A stretch of 10,076 nucleotides of DNA from Caldilineaceae bacterium (lineage in GTDB: Bacteria > Chloroflexota > Anaerolineae > Caldilineales > Caldilineaceae), in NCBI GenBank assembly GCA_015494005.1, contig WGCB01000050.1:1-10076 (forward strand), written 5' to 3'. The position numbers and the translations under genes are program-made. Within the stretch, counting starts at the first letter, position 1. Each line of letters starts with the position of its first letter. The notes beneath the pieces are model-generated. The model was not told the DNA's origin and did no database searches. It was given only the letters and a program-made list of their open reading frames with translations. Shown piece after piece: positions 1 to 8,906 of this stretch.

Positions 1-666
1 AAGCCCGGGGTCATGCCCGACGATGCCATCATCGTCAAGGAGAACTACATGCCCGACGAGACCCTGGCCGCCATCACCGTGATGATGAAGGCGCCGGGCT
101 TCAACCCGGACTACGGGGACTGGTTCTGGGCCAAGTTCGATCCGGACGGCGGCATCCAGGCCGCGGGCAAGCCGGTGGGCTGCATCGCCTGCCACGGCTC
201 TGTCCGCTCCAACAACTACATCTTCACCTTCCCCATCGCCCCCATCCCGCCGGAAGGGCCGCCGCCGGAGGTCATGACCCCGGGGGGCGCGGGCGAGGAG
301 AGCGCCATGGAAGGCGGCAAGGAGGAGAAAGAGGGCATGGCCGAGGAGATCCCCCCGGCCCCGGACAAGGACACGGCCGTGGCCCTGATCAACAAGGGCG
401 GATGCGCTGGCTGCCACACCATCGCCGGCGTGGAGGGGGCCATGGGCTCCCTGGGGCCGCCCTGGTGCGTCCCGGCCCAGAAGGTGCAGAGCGGCCAGGA
501 GAATCTGGACTACATCCGCACCGCCATCGTGGACCCCAACGCGGTGATCGCCGAGGGTTTCCCGGCCAACATCATGCCCCAGAACTTCGGCGAGCTCTTC
601 ACACCGGATGAGATAGAAACCCTGGTGGCCTTCATCGCCAACCTGCAGTGCGAGGGAGAAAGCTAG
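1..666 (+). CDS. Di-haem cytochrome: P460-like domain fused to cytochrome c (5' partial)
   Basis: The frame is open to the left edge (K-P-G-V precedes the first Met at 13), so the true start is probably upstream and the N-terminus, including any signal peptide, is missing. Counting from Met 13, residues 1-75 look like the end of a cytochrome P460 domain: the VKENY, PDYGDWFWAKFDPDG and GCIACHG stretches match the family pattern as I know it, with a haem site CIACH at 57-61. A Pro/Glu/Gly-rich linker (about 76-118) leads to a class I cytochrome c domain with CAGCH at 131-135 and a probable axial Met188 in NIMPQNF. Cytochromes of this kind act outside the cytoplasmic membrane. P460 proteins are known for hydroxylamine or NO chemistry, but some relatives are only electron carriers, so the substrate is not assigned. 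A strong hairpin terminator follows the TAG stop. Two further cysteines (152 and 213) lie outside the haem motifs. The two haem sites are certain; the P460 assignment is likely. Confidence 0.85.
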   Translation, partial: KPGVMPDDAIIVKENYMPDETLAAITVMMKAPGFNPDYGDWFWAKFDPDGGIQAAGKPVGCIACHGSVRSNNYIFTFPIAPIPPEGPPPEVMTPGGAGEESAMEGGKEEKEGMAEEIPPAPDKDTAVALINKGGCAGCHTIAGVEGAMGSLGPPWCVPAQKVQSGQENLDYIRTAIVDPNAVIAEGFPANIMPQNFGELFTPDEIETLVAFIANLQCEGES

Positions 667-706
667 GCCTCCCCAGCCGAAACGGAGTTGAGAACCCCTG
701 TCCCTG

Positions 707-751
707 GATCGGGGACGCCCATGGCAGATCATGGGCGTCCCCGATCTTTGT
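707..751 (+). terminator. Intrinsic terminator after the cytochrome gene
   Basis: A perfect 17-bp inverted repeat: the arm at 707-723 (GATCGGGGACGCCCATG) is the exact reverse complement of 730-746, with a 6-nt loop GCAGAT and the short T-rich tail TTTGT. A G-T wobble (706/747) could extend the stem by one pair. It lies 40 nt after the stop codon. The short U-run is weak for a terminator, but the stem is very stable. Confidence 0.75.
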
Positions 752-845
752 ATTGGCGCGGCTCTACGGGTACAGAGATTGGCTCGCTCCAGGCAGCGGG
801 CCTCTTCGAGCACCCCAGGTCGGCATGGGCACCTGCCGGTTTCTT

Positions 846-875
846 TTGTGGCCCGACCCGATTCCCTGTTACAAT
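846..875 (+). promoter_or_regulatory. Probable promoter of the kinase-regulator operon
   Basis: An extended -10 element, TG-T-TACAAT (867-875; TACAAT matches TATAAT at 5 of 6 positions), stands in an otherwise GC-rich region. A weak -35 candidate TTGTGG lies at 846-851 with an 18-nt spacer. Transcription would start near 882, giving a leader of about 60 nt before the kinase ATG at 945. The rest of 667-944 holds only the upstream terminator; I see no gene in it. Confidence 0.5.
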
Positions 876-944
876 GATGAGAGGAAAACGGCTTCACGGC
901 ATGGATGACCGCCAGGGCAGGCCACAGGGAGTTTCCGGGGCGAA

Positions 945-3176
945 ATGGACCTTTTCCCTTCCCGCAACCGCGAATGGATGGCGTTGGTGGAGACTGTTCA
1001 CCTCCACCACCAGGCGGCCCTTGCCCGGTTGAGCCACCTGGCCCTGGTGGACCCGAATCTGAGGCTGCTCATCCACCGAGCCGTGGCCCTGGTCCAGGAG
1101 ACCCTCCAGACCGCCTCCTGCCAGCTCCTGGAACGCCAGCCCCAGGAAGGGGGTTTCCTCCTGGGAGCCGAAAGCCCCACCACCTCTCTGGAGGGCCAGC
1201 CCCTGCCCCCAACCGAGACCCCGCTGGCCGCTTTCACCCAGGACCGGGCCGAGCCGGTCACCGTGGTGGACAGGCAGGCCGAATCCCGCTTCCCCCGCCC
1301 GGCCCGGCTGGCGGACCGGCAGGTGGTGAGCAGCCTGAGCGTGCCCATCCCCGGGGAGGACGAGCCCTGGGGAGTGCTCCAGGTCCACGAGACCAGCCTG
1401 CGCCTCTTCAGCGAGGACGATGTGAACTTCCTCCTGGCCGTGGCCAATCTCCTGGCTGTGGCCCGGCAGCGCATCCAGGGGGAGCAGGCCCTCCAGGCCA
1501 GCGAGGCCCGTTTCCGCACGCTCATGGAGACCGCGCCCACGGCCATCCTCATGGTGGACCGGCAGGGGCGCATCGTGGGGGCCAACCAGCGGGCCGAGGA
1601 GCTCTTCGGCACTCCCCGCCGGGAGCTGCTGGGCCGCCCCCTGAATTGGCTCCTGCCGCCCGAGCTGCGGGACAGCCACGCCGCCCACATGGACGCCTTC
1701 TTCCAGTCCCCACGGAGCCGGCCCATGGGCCAGGACCTGGAGCTGGTGGCCCAGCGCCAGGACGGCACCCGCTTCCCAGTGGAGGTGGGCCTGAGCCAGA
1801 TGACCGTCCAGGGGGAGACCCTGGCCATCGCCTTCATCACGGACATCACGGCCCGCAAGCAGGCAGCCCAGGCTCTGCAGCAGCAGGCCGCGGAGCTGGA
1901 GAAACGGGTGGAGGAACGCACCCAGGAGATCGAGCGCCGGCGCCAGGCCGCGGAGGGCCTGCGGGAGATCCTGGCCGTCCTCAACAGCAACCGCCCCCTG
2001 GACGAGATCCTGAGCCGGATCCTGGCCCAGGCCGAGCGGCTCATCCGGGTGGACGCGGCGGCCATCTACCGCCTGGACCGGGAAGGGGGGCCCCTGCGCC
2101 TCCAGGTGGCCCTGGGCATGGACCGCACCTTCGTCCATCACCTGACCGTGCCCCTGGGCTGGGGCGCGGTGGGCCGGGCCATCCAGGAGCGCCAGCCGGT
2201 GATCATCCCGGACAACAGCGCCCTCTTCGCGGAGATCGTCACCCAGACCAACCCGGACGCCCATCCCCACCTGCGGGACTTCCTGGTCCGGCATGCCATC
2301 CGCTACCGCTCGGTCCTCTCCGTGCCCATCATCACCCGGAACGGGGTCTACGGCGGCCTCTCCCTCTACCAGGAGCACCCCCGCCACTTCTCCCAGGAGG
2401 CAGTGGCCCTGGTCACTTCTCTGGCGGACCACGCGGCCCTGGCCATCGAGAACGCCCGGCTGCGGGAGCAGGCGGAGCTGAGCGCGGCCGCGGCGGAGCG
2501 CAGCCGCCTGGCCCGGGACCTGCACGACGCGGTGACCCAGACCCTCTTCTCCACCAGCATCATCGCGGAGGTGCTCCCCCTGCTCTGGGAGCGGAACCCG
2601 GACGAGGGTCGGCGGCGGCTGCGGGAGCTCCAGGAGCTGACCCGGGGCGCCCTGGCCGAGATGCGCACCCTGCTGCTGGAGTTGCGTCCGTCGGCGCTCA
2701 TCGAGGCCCATCTGCCCGACCTGCTGCGCCAGCTCGCGGAGGCCATCACCGGCCGGGCCCGGGTGCCCATCTCGGTGACGGTGGACGGGGAAGGGCAGCT
2801 GCCCTCGGAGGTGCGCATCGCCCTCTACCGCATCGCCCAGGAAGCCCTGAACAACGTGGCTCGCCACGCCAACGCCAGCCAGGCCTGGGTCCACCTGCGC
2901 TACTTCCCCCTGGGGCGCCCTGGCCAACCGGAAAAAGCGGCCCGGGTGGAGCTGGTGATCCAGGACAACGGCAGCGGGTTCGAGCCCAGCCAGGACCGGC
3001 CCGGCCACCTGGGGCTGAAGATCATGCGGGAGCGAGCCCAGGACATCGACGCGGTCCTCTCCCTGGCCAGTCGACCGGGGGAAGGCACCCGGATCACCGT
3101 GCGCTGGCCGGGCTATCCGGGGCGCATCTCCTCAACCCACACAGACGAGAAAGGGCAGGTGCAGGATGAAAAATGA
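945..3176 (+). CDS. Soluble sensor histidine kinase, GAF-PAS-GAF-HisKA_3-HATPase
   Basis: A 743-residue kinase that should autophosphorylate on His527 and pass the phosphate to the regulator encoded next. Domains in order: GAF (about 25-175), PAS (about 185-305, ending in the typical FITDITARKQA), a charged coiled coil (about 305-340), a second GAF (about 345-505), HisKA_3 dimerisation domain (H-box RLARDLHDAVTQT) and HATPase_c (N-box QEALNN at 632-637, G1 box DNGSGF at 674-679, G2 region GHLGLKIMRERA from 687). No hydrophobic segment is long enough for a membrane helix, so it is probably cytoplasmic and senses an internal signal through the GAF or PAS domains. The only cysteine I see is Cys59, which argues against an NreB-type Fe-S sensor. 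ATG 945 is the first start after an in-frame stop at 906; GGGG at 937-940 is a modest ribosome site. The end overlaps the next gene by 11 nt. The family is certain; the signal is unknown. Confidence 0.93.
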   Translation: MDLFPSRNREWMALVETVHLHHQAALARLSHLALVDPNLRLLIHRAVALVQETLQTASCQLLERQPQEGGFLLGAESPTTSLEGQPLPPTETPLAAFTQDRAEPVTVVDRQAESRFPRPARLADRQVVSSLSVPIPGEDEPWGVLQVHETSLRLFSEDDVNFLLAVANLLAVARQRIQGEQALQASEARFRTLMETAPTAILMVDRQGRIVGANQRAEELFGTPRRELLGRPLNWLLPPELRDSHAAHMDAFFQSPRSRPMGQDLELVAQRQDGTRFPVEVGLSQMTVQGETLAIAFITDITARKQAAQALQQQAAELEKRVEERTQEIERRRQAAEGLREILAVLNSNRPLDEILSRILAQAERLIRVDAAAIYRLDREGGPLRLQVALGMDRTFVHHLTVPLGWGAVGRAIQERQPVIIPDNSALFAEIVTQTNPDAHPHLRDFLVRHAIRYRSVLSVPIITRNGVYGGLSLYQEHPRHFSQEAVALVTSLADHAALAIENARLREQAELSAAAAERSRLARDLHDAVTQTLFSTSIIAEVLPLLWERNPDEGRRRLRELQELTRGALAEMRTLLLELRPSALIEAHLPDLLRQLAEAITGRARVPISVTVDGEGQLPSEVRIALYRIAQEALNNVARHANASQAWVHLRYFPLGRPGQPEKAARVELVIQDNGSGFEPSQDRPGHLGLKIMRERAQDIDAVLSLASRPGEGTRITVRWPGYPGRISSTHTDEKGQVQDEK

Positions 3177-3819
3177 GCGGCCCATCCGAGTCATGCTGGT
3201 GGACGATCACGCGGTGGTGCGCAGCGGCCTGACCGCCTTCCTCCTGGCCTTCCCGGACCTGGAGCCGGCGGGCGAGGCCGGCAGCGGGGAGGAGGCCCTG
3301 GCCAAGGTGGAACAGCTGCGGCCGGACGTGATCCTCATGGACCTGGTCATGCCGGGCATGGACGGCGCGGAGGCCACAGCCCGCATCCGGGAGCGCCACC
3401 CCCACATCCAGGTCATCGTCCTGACCAGCTTCCCGGAGGAGGAGCTGGTGCAGAAGGCCCTGGAGGCGGGGGCCATCGGCTACCTGTTGAAGAACGTCTC
3501 GGCCCAGGAGCTGGCCGACGCCATCCGCAAGGCCCATGCCGGCAAGCCCACCCTGGCGCCGGAGGCAGCCCAGGCCCTGATCCACGCCACTCGGGCCCGT
3601 CACCAGCCGGGCCACGACCTGACGGAACGGGAGCGGGAGGTCCTGCGGCTCATGGTGAAGGGCTACAACAACCGGCAGATCGCGGAGGAGCTGACCGTCA
3701 GCCGCTCCACGGTCAAGTTCCACGTGAGCAACATCCTCTCCAAGCTGGGCGTCTCCAGCCGGACGGAGGCCGTGGCGGTGGCCATCCAGAACAAGCTCCT
3801 GGACACATCCCGCAGCTGA
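3166..3819 (+). CDS. NarL/FixJ-family response regulator (REC-LuxR HTH)
   Basis: A 217-residue DNA-binding regulator, the normal length for the NarL/FixJ family. The receiver domain (about 5-122) keeps the acidic pair Asp13/Asp14, the phosphoacceptor Asp59 in LMDLVMPGMDG, Thr87 in VLTS and Lys109 in YLLKN. After a short linker, a LuxR-type helix-turn-helix (about 150-212) begins with LTEREREVLRLMVKGYNNRQIA and includes the recognition helix region SRSTVKFHVSNIL. It should be phosphorylated by the kinase just upstream, whose HisKA_3 type commonly pairs with this regulator family. ATG 3166 lies inside the end of the kinase gene (11-nt overlap, AGGTG at 3157-3161), so the two are almost certainly co-transcribed and probably translationally coupled. 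Target genes cannot be read from this window. Confidence 0.95.
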   Translation: MKNERPIRVMLVDDHAVVRSGLTAFLLAFPDLEPAGEAGSGEEALAKVEQLRPDVILMDLVMPGMDGAEATARIRERHPHIQVIVLTSFPEEELVQKALEAGAIGYLLKNVSAQELADAIRKAHAGKPTLAPEAAQALIHATRARHQPGHDLTEREREVLRLMVKGYNNRQIAEELTVSRSTVKFHVSNILSKLGVSSRTEAVAVAIQNKLLDTSRS

Positions 3820-3931
3820 GTCCACCGGGTCCACTGGGCCGGGCGTGGGAACTTTTCCCGTCGGTGGGGCGTTCAGGGGGCAGTGCGTCCCCAGGGGCCA
3901 TCTTGGAAGCCTCCCTACTGCCCGGCATCCA

Positions 3932-3965
3932 GGGCCAGGGTATCCTGGGGCCACGTCCCTGGCCC
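3932..3965. repeat. 9-bp perfect inverted repeat in the gene-free stretch 3820-4206
   Basis: GGGCCAGGG (3932-3940) is exactly complementary to CCCTGGCCC (3957-3965) across a 16-nt loop. A competing smaller hairpin, CCAGG (3935-3939) with CCTGG (3944-3948), shares the left arm. There is no T-run after it, so it is a poor intrinsic terminator, though it could end or protect the two-component transcript. The rest of 3820-4050 holds a 9-nt near-perfect tandem repeat just after the stop (3820-3837), a small hairpin GGGAA/TTCCC (3847-3859) and no believable gene. Confidence 0.45.
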
Positions 3966-4051
3966 ATTGTCCCCACCCTTTGGCCGCCACGCCAGGAATT
4001 TCAAGCGAAATCTCACCACAAAAACCACACAGCGAAAATTAGCTCATTTGT

Positions 4052-4080
4052 TTGACGTGGGACACCCCCTGTGTTAGACT
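4052..4080 (+). promoter_or_regulatory. Sigma-70-type promoter of ftsH
   Basis: TTGACG at 4052-4057 (5 of 6 match to the -35 consensus) and TAGACT at 4075-4080 (4 of 6 match to the -10) are separated by exactly 17 nt. A TGn extension directly precedes the -10 (4072-4074). The area upstream (about 3995-4050) is locally AT-rich, as expected for a promoter. Transcription would start near 4087, about 120 nt before the ftsH ATG. Confidence 0.7.
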
Positions 4081-4123
4081 TTTCCCAGATGGACTATGGT
4101 TTTCAACCAGGGGAATCGATAGA

Positions 4124-4175
4124 CTGAGAAGGTCTGTGCCTGCTCAGAACACGGTGGGGGACCGGCTCCGCCACC
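4124..4175 (+). promoter_or_regulatory. Two consecutive hairpins in the ftsH leader RNA
   Basis: Hairpin A (4124-4147): CTGAG pairs with CTCAG, then an A/G mismatch, then AGG with CCT, around a 6-nt loop. Hairpin B (4153-4175): GGTGG pairs with CCACC, then a G/G mismatch, then GGA with TCC, around the loop CCGGC. Both fall between the inferred transcription start and the start codon; hairpin B ends about 30 nt before ATG 4207. The layout could affect translation or mRNA stability, but I recognise no known riboswitch or thermosensor in it. Confidence 0.4.
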
Positions 4176-4196
4176 TGACATTCTCCCTCTGGCCCC

Positions 4197-4204
4197 GAAG
4201 GTGA
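4197..4204 (+). promoter_or_regulatory. Ribosome binding site deciding the ftsH start
   Basis: GAAGGTGA pairs well with the 16S rRNA 3' end (consensus GGAGGTGA) and sits correctly for initiation at ATG 4207. It overlaps the in-frame GTG at 4201, which therefore looks like part of the ribosome site and not the start codon. Confidence 0.6.
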
Positions 4205-4206
4205 CA

Positions 4207-6168
<1,962 letters not shown>

Positions 6169-6205
6169 TCCCGGGTGGGAAAGCCGCTCTCAGACGTCGT
6201 GCCCC

Positions 6206-6232
6206 AAGCCCCCTCCCCTGAGCGGGGCTTTT
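6206..6232 (+). terminator. Intrinsic terminator of ftsH
   Basis: AAGCCCC (6206-6212) pairs with GGGGCTT (6224-6230) around an 11-nt loop, followed directly by T residues (TTTT at 6229-6232, then GCTT). It begins 37 nt after the ftsH stop. Its right arm could instead pair with an upstream segment (6184-6193), so a competing fold exists. Confidence 0.75.
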
Positions 6233-6279
6233 GCTTGCCCTCCATGACCAGGGGCAAACCGTTTTTTCCAGAGTTCACC

Positions 6280-7020
6280 ATGCGCCGACTGCTCTACAAC
6301 CTCAGCCGACATCACTGGTCCGGAGCGCCCTTGAGCCGCTGGCTGGCCTTCCTGCTGCTCCTGGGTGGGCTGGTGACCGCCGCGGGCTGGTTGCCCGGCG
6401 GCTGGCCTGTCGCGGGCCTCTGGCTGTTGGCGCTCCTGGCCCTCCTGGGGGTGACGGCCTACTGGCGGCGCCGGGATTTCGTCCGCTTCCAGGAGGCCCC
6501 GGCCCCGGATCTGCTCCCAGCCCGGCTGGACCCCAGCGACAAGATCCCCATCTTCGCCACCGGCCACTTCAGCGTGGAGGGCAAGTACCGGCGCTTCACC
6601 TGGCTCCAGGGGTTCTTCCGCACCTTCGCCACCCGGGAGCACGCGGTCATCTGCCACGTGCCGCCCCGGCGTTTCCTCCTGGGCCAGTGGCCGGAGAGGG
6701 AGACAGGGCTCTGGTACCAGTTCTTCATGCCAGGGGACATCCTGCAGGTGCGCTGGGGCGCGGTCCAGTTTGGCCCCGAGCCCATGGTGGGCGTGGCCGT
6801 GGACTATCGCCTGGCCATCCCCAAGCGGGGCCGCCTCTCCCGGGCCCGCACCCTGGAGGAGACGGTCTTCCTGGCTTGCCACAACGAGGCGGACGCCCGG
6901 CGGATCCTGGCCAACCTGCTCTACGAGCTGACCCCGCCCCCGTCCGCGCCCCAGGCGGTCTCGCTGACGCCGGAACGTCTCAACGGCCGAGTCCACCAGG
7001 CCCAACCCCGAGAGAAATGA
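6280..7020 (+). CDS. Uncharacterised two-helix membrane protein
   Basis: I do not recognise this family. From ATG 6280 it has 246 residues: a short basic N-terminus (MRRLLYNLSRHHWSG), two hydrophobic helices at about 21-38 and 41-62 forming a hairpin, a positively charged stop (YWRRRDF), and then a soluble region of about 180 residues with no motif I know. Positive charges flanking both ends suggest that the N-terminus and the large domain both face the cytoplasm. The soluble part has several aromatic and beta-type stretches (ATGHFSVEGKYRRFTW, LWYQFFMPGDILQVRWG) and could be a small beta-rich domain. The frame stays open back to GTG 6175, but that extension runs through the ftsH terminator, so I prefer ATG 6280; ATG 6244 is also possible. 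No strong ribosome site or promoter is visible. The dCMP deaminase starts 10 nt after its stop. The coding frame is well supported by codon use; the function is unknown. Confidence 0.75.
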   Translation: MRRLLYNLSRHHWSGAPLSRWLAFLLLLGGLVTAAGWLPGGWPVAGLWLLALLALLGVTAYWRRRDFVRFQEAPAPDLLPARLDPSDKIPIFATGHFSVEGKYRRFTWLQGFFRTFATREHAVICHVPPRRFLLGQWPERETGLWYQFFMPGDILQVRWGAVQFGPEPMVGVAVDYRLAIPKRGRLSRARTLEETVFLACHNEADARRILANLLYELTPPPSAPQAVSLTPERLNGRVHQAQPREK

Positions 7021-7030
7021 GCCGCCCCAC

Positions 7031-7507
7031 GTGACCCGCAACCGACGCCCCTCCTGGGATGAGTACTTCATGAAGATCGCCTTCACCGTGGCCGAGCGCA
7101 GCACCTGCGACCGGGCCCACGTGGGGGCAGTGGTGGTGCGGGACCGGCGCATCCTGACCACGGGCTACAACGGCGCGCCCCGGGGCCTGCCCCACTGCGA
7201 CGACGTGGGCCACCTCATGGTGGACGGCCACTGCGTCCGAGCCCTGCACGCGGAGCAGAACGCCATCATCCAGGCCGCGCTCTACGGCGTGGCCATCGCG
7301 GAGAGCGCCATCTACGTCACCCACCAGCCCTGCCTGACCTGCGCCAAGATGATCATCAACGCGGGCATCCGCCGGGTGGTCTACGCCGGCAACTACCCCG
7401 ACGAGTACAGCCGCCAGTTCCTCCACGAGGCGGGTGTGATCCTGGAGCACATGCCCTGGGAACGGGAAGGCGACAGCGTCTTCCAACCCGGCAAGGACGC
7501 TCCCTGA
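7031..7507 (+). CDS. dCMP deaminase (cytidine/deoxycytidylate deaminase family)
   Basis: A 158-residue zinc enzyme expected to convert dCMP to dUMP, the precursor for thymidylate synthase. The zinc site is complete: HAE at 73-75 (His73 ligand, Glu75 proton shuttle) and PCLTC at 100-104 (Cys101 and Cys104 ligands). The N-terminal RPSWDEYFMKIA, the CDRAHVGAVVV strand and the GYNGAPRG loop (45-52) are typical of dCMP deaminases, as opposed to cytidine or tRNA-adenosine deaminases. The start is GTG 7031; the next Met (7070) would cut off the conserved SWDEYF segment. It lies 10 nt after the membrane protein gene and 48 nt before the GH1 gene, so co-transcription is likely although the functions are unrelated. 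The Bacillus relative is called comEB; I do not assign that symbol here. Activity on free cytidine or a damaged nucleotide cannot be excluded. Confidence 0.92.
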   Translation: MTRNRRPSWDEYFMKIAFTVAERSTCDRAHVGAVVVRDRRILTTGYNGAPRGLPHCDDVGHLMVDGHCVRALHAEQNAIIQAALYGVAIAESAIYVTHQPCLTCAKMIINAGIRRVVYAGNYPDEYSRQFLHEAGVILEHMPWEREGDSVFQPGKDAP

Positions 7508-7555
7508 GCGTCACCCCCACCGTCAAAGACCCTCTCACCACCCACCGAGCAACCC

Positions 7556-8888
<1,333 letters not shown>

Positions 8889-8890
<2 letters not shown>

Positions 8891-8903
8891 GGGGAGCGCC
8901 CTC
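8889..8903. terminator. Small hairpin between the convergent GH1 and GH78 genes
   Basis: GAGGG (8889-8893) pairs with CCCTC (8899-8903) around the loop GAGCG. It covers the GH1 stop codon and nearly the whole 16-nt gap. No T-run follows on either strand, so it is at best a weak bidirectional terminator. Confidence 0.25.
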
Positions 8904-8906
8904 CGT

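Noticed and set aside
901..1032. A short upstream frame starting at ATG 901, ahead of the kinase, as a leader peptide
   Set aside because: It has no ribosome site, overlaps the kinase start in another frame and shows no regulatory peptide features.
894..3008. A 704-codon - strand open frame opposite the kinase
   Set aside because: It mirrors the kinase codons (rich in Gly, Gln, Leu and His), has no recognisable motif, and results from the codon bias on the other strand.
905..3169. A 754-codon + strand open frame overlapping the whole kinase gene
   Set aside because: Its product is a low-complexity Pro/Gly/Ala/Arg-rich string with no domain. It is the expected shadow of a GC-rich gene; the kinase frame has all conserved boxes.
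4039..4046. TTAGCTCA as half of a CIRCE (HrcA) heat-shock operator
   Set aside because: It differs from the TTAGCACTC half-site and no matching GAGTGCTAA arm follows at 9 nt.
3845..4077. Three short overlapping + strand frames (63-65 codons) in the gene-free stretch
   Set aside because: No ribosome sites, Pro-rich composition without motifs, and they run through the ftsH promoter.
6175..6279. N-terminal extension of the membrane protein to GTG 6175
   Set aside because: The added 35 residues are encoded by the ftsH terminator hairpin and have no ribosome site; the basic start followed by a helix fits ATG 6280 better.
6190..7161. A 323-codon - strand open frame opposite the membrane protein
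   Set aside because: It crosses the ftsH terminator and two genes on the other strand and has no motif. The + strand frame has proper membrane helices and links to the deaminase.
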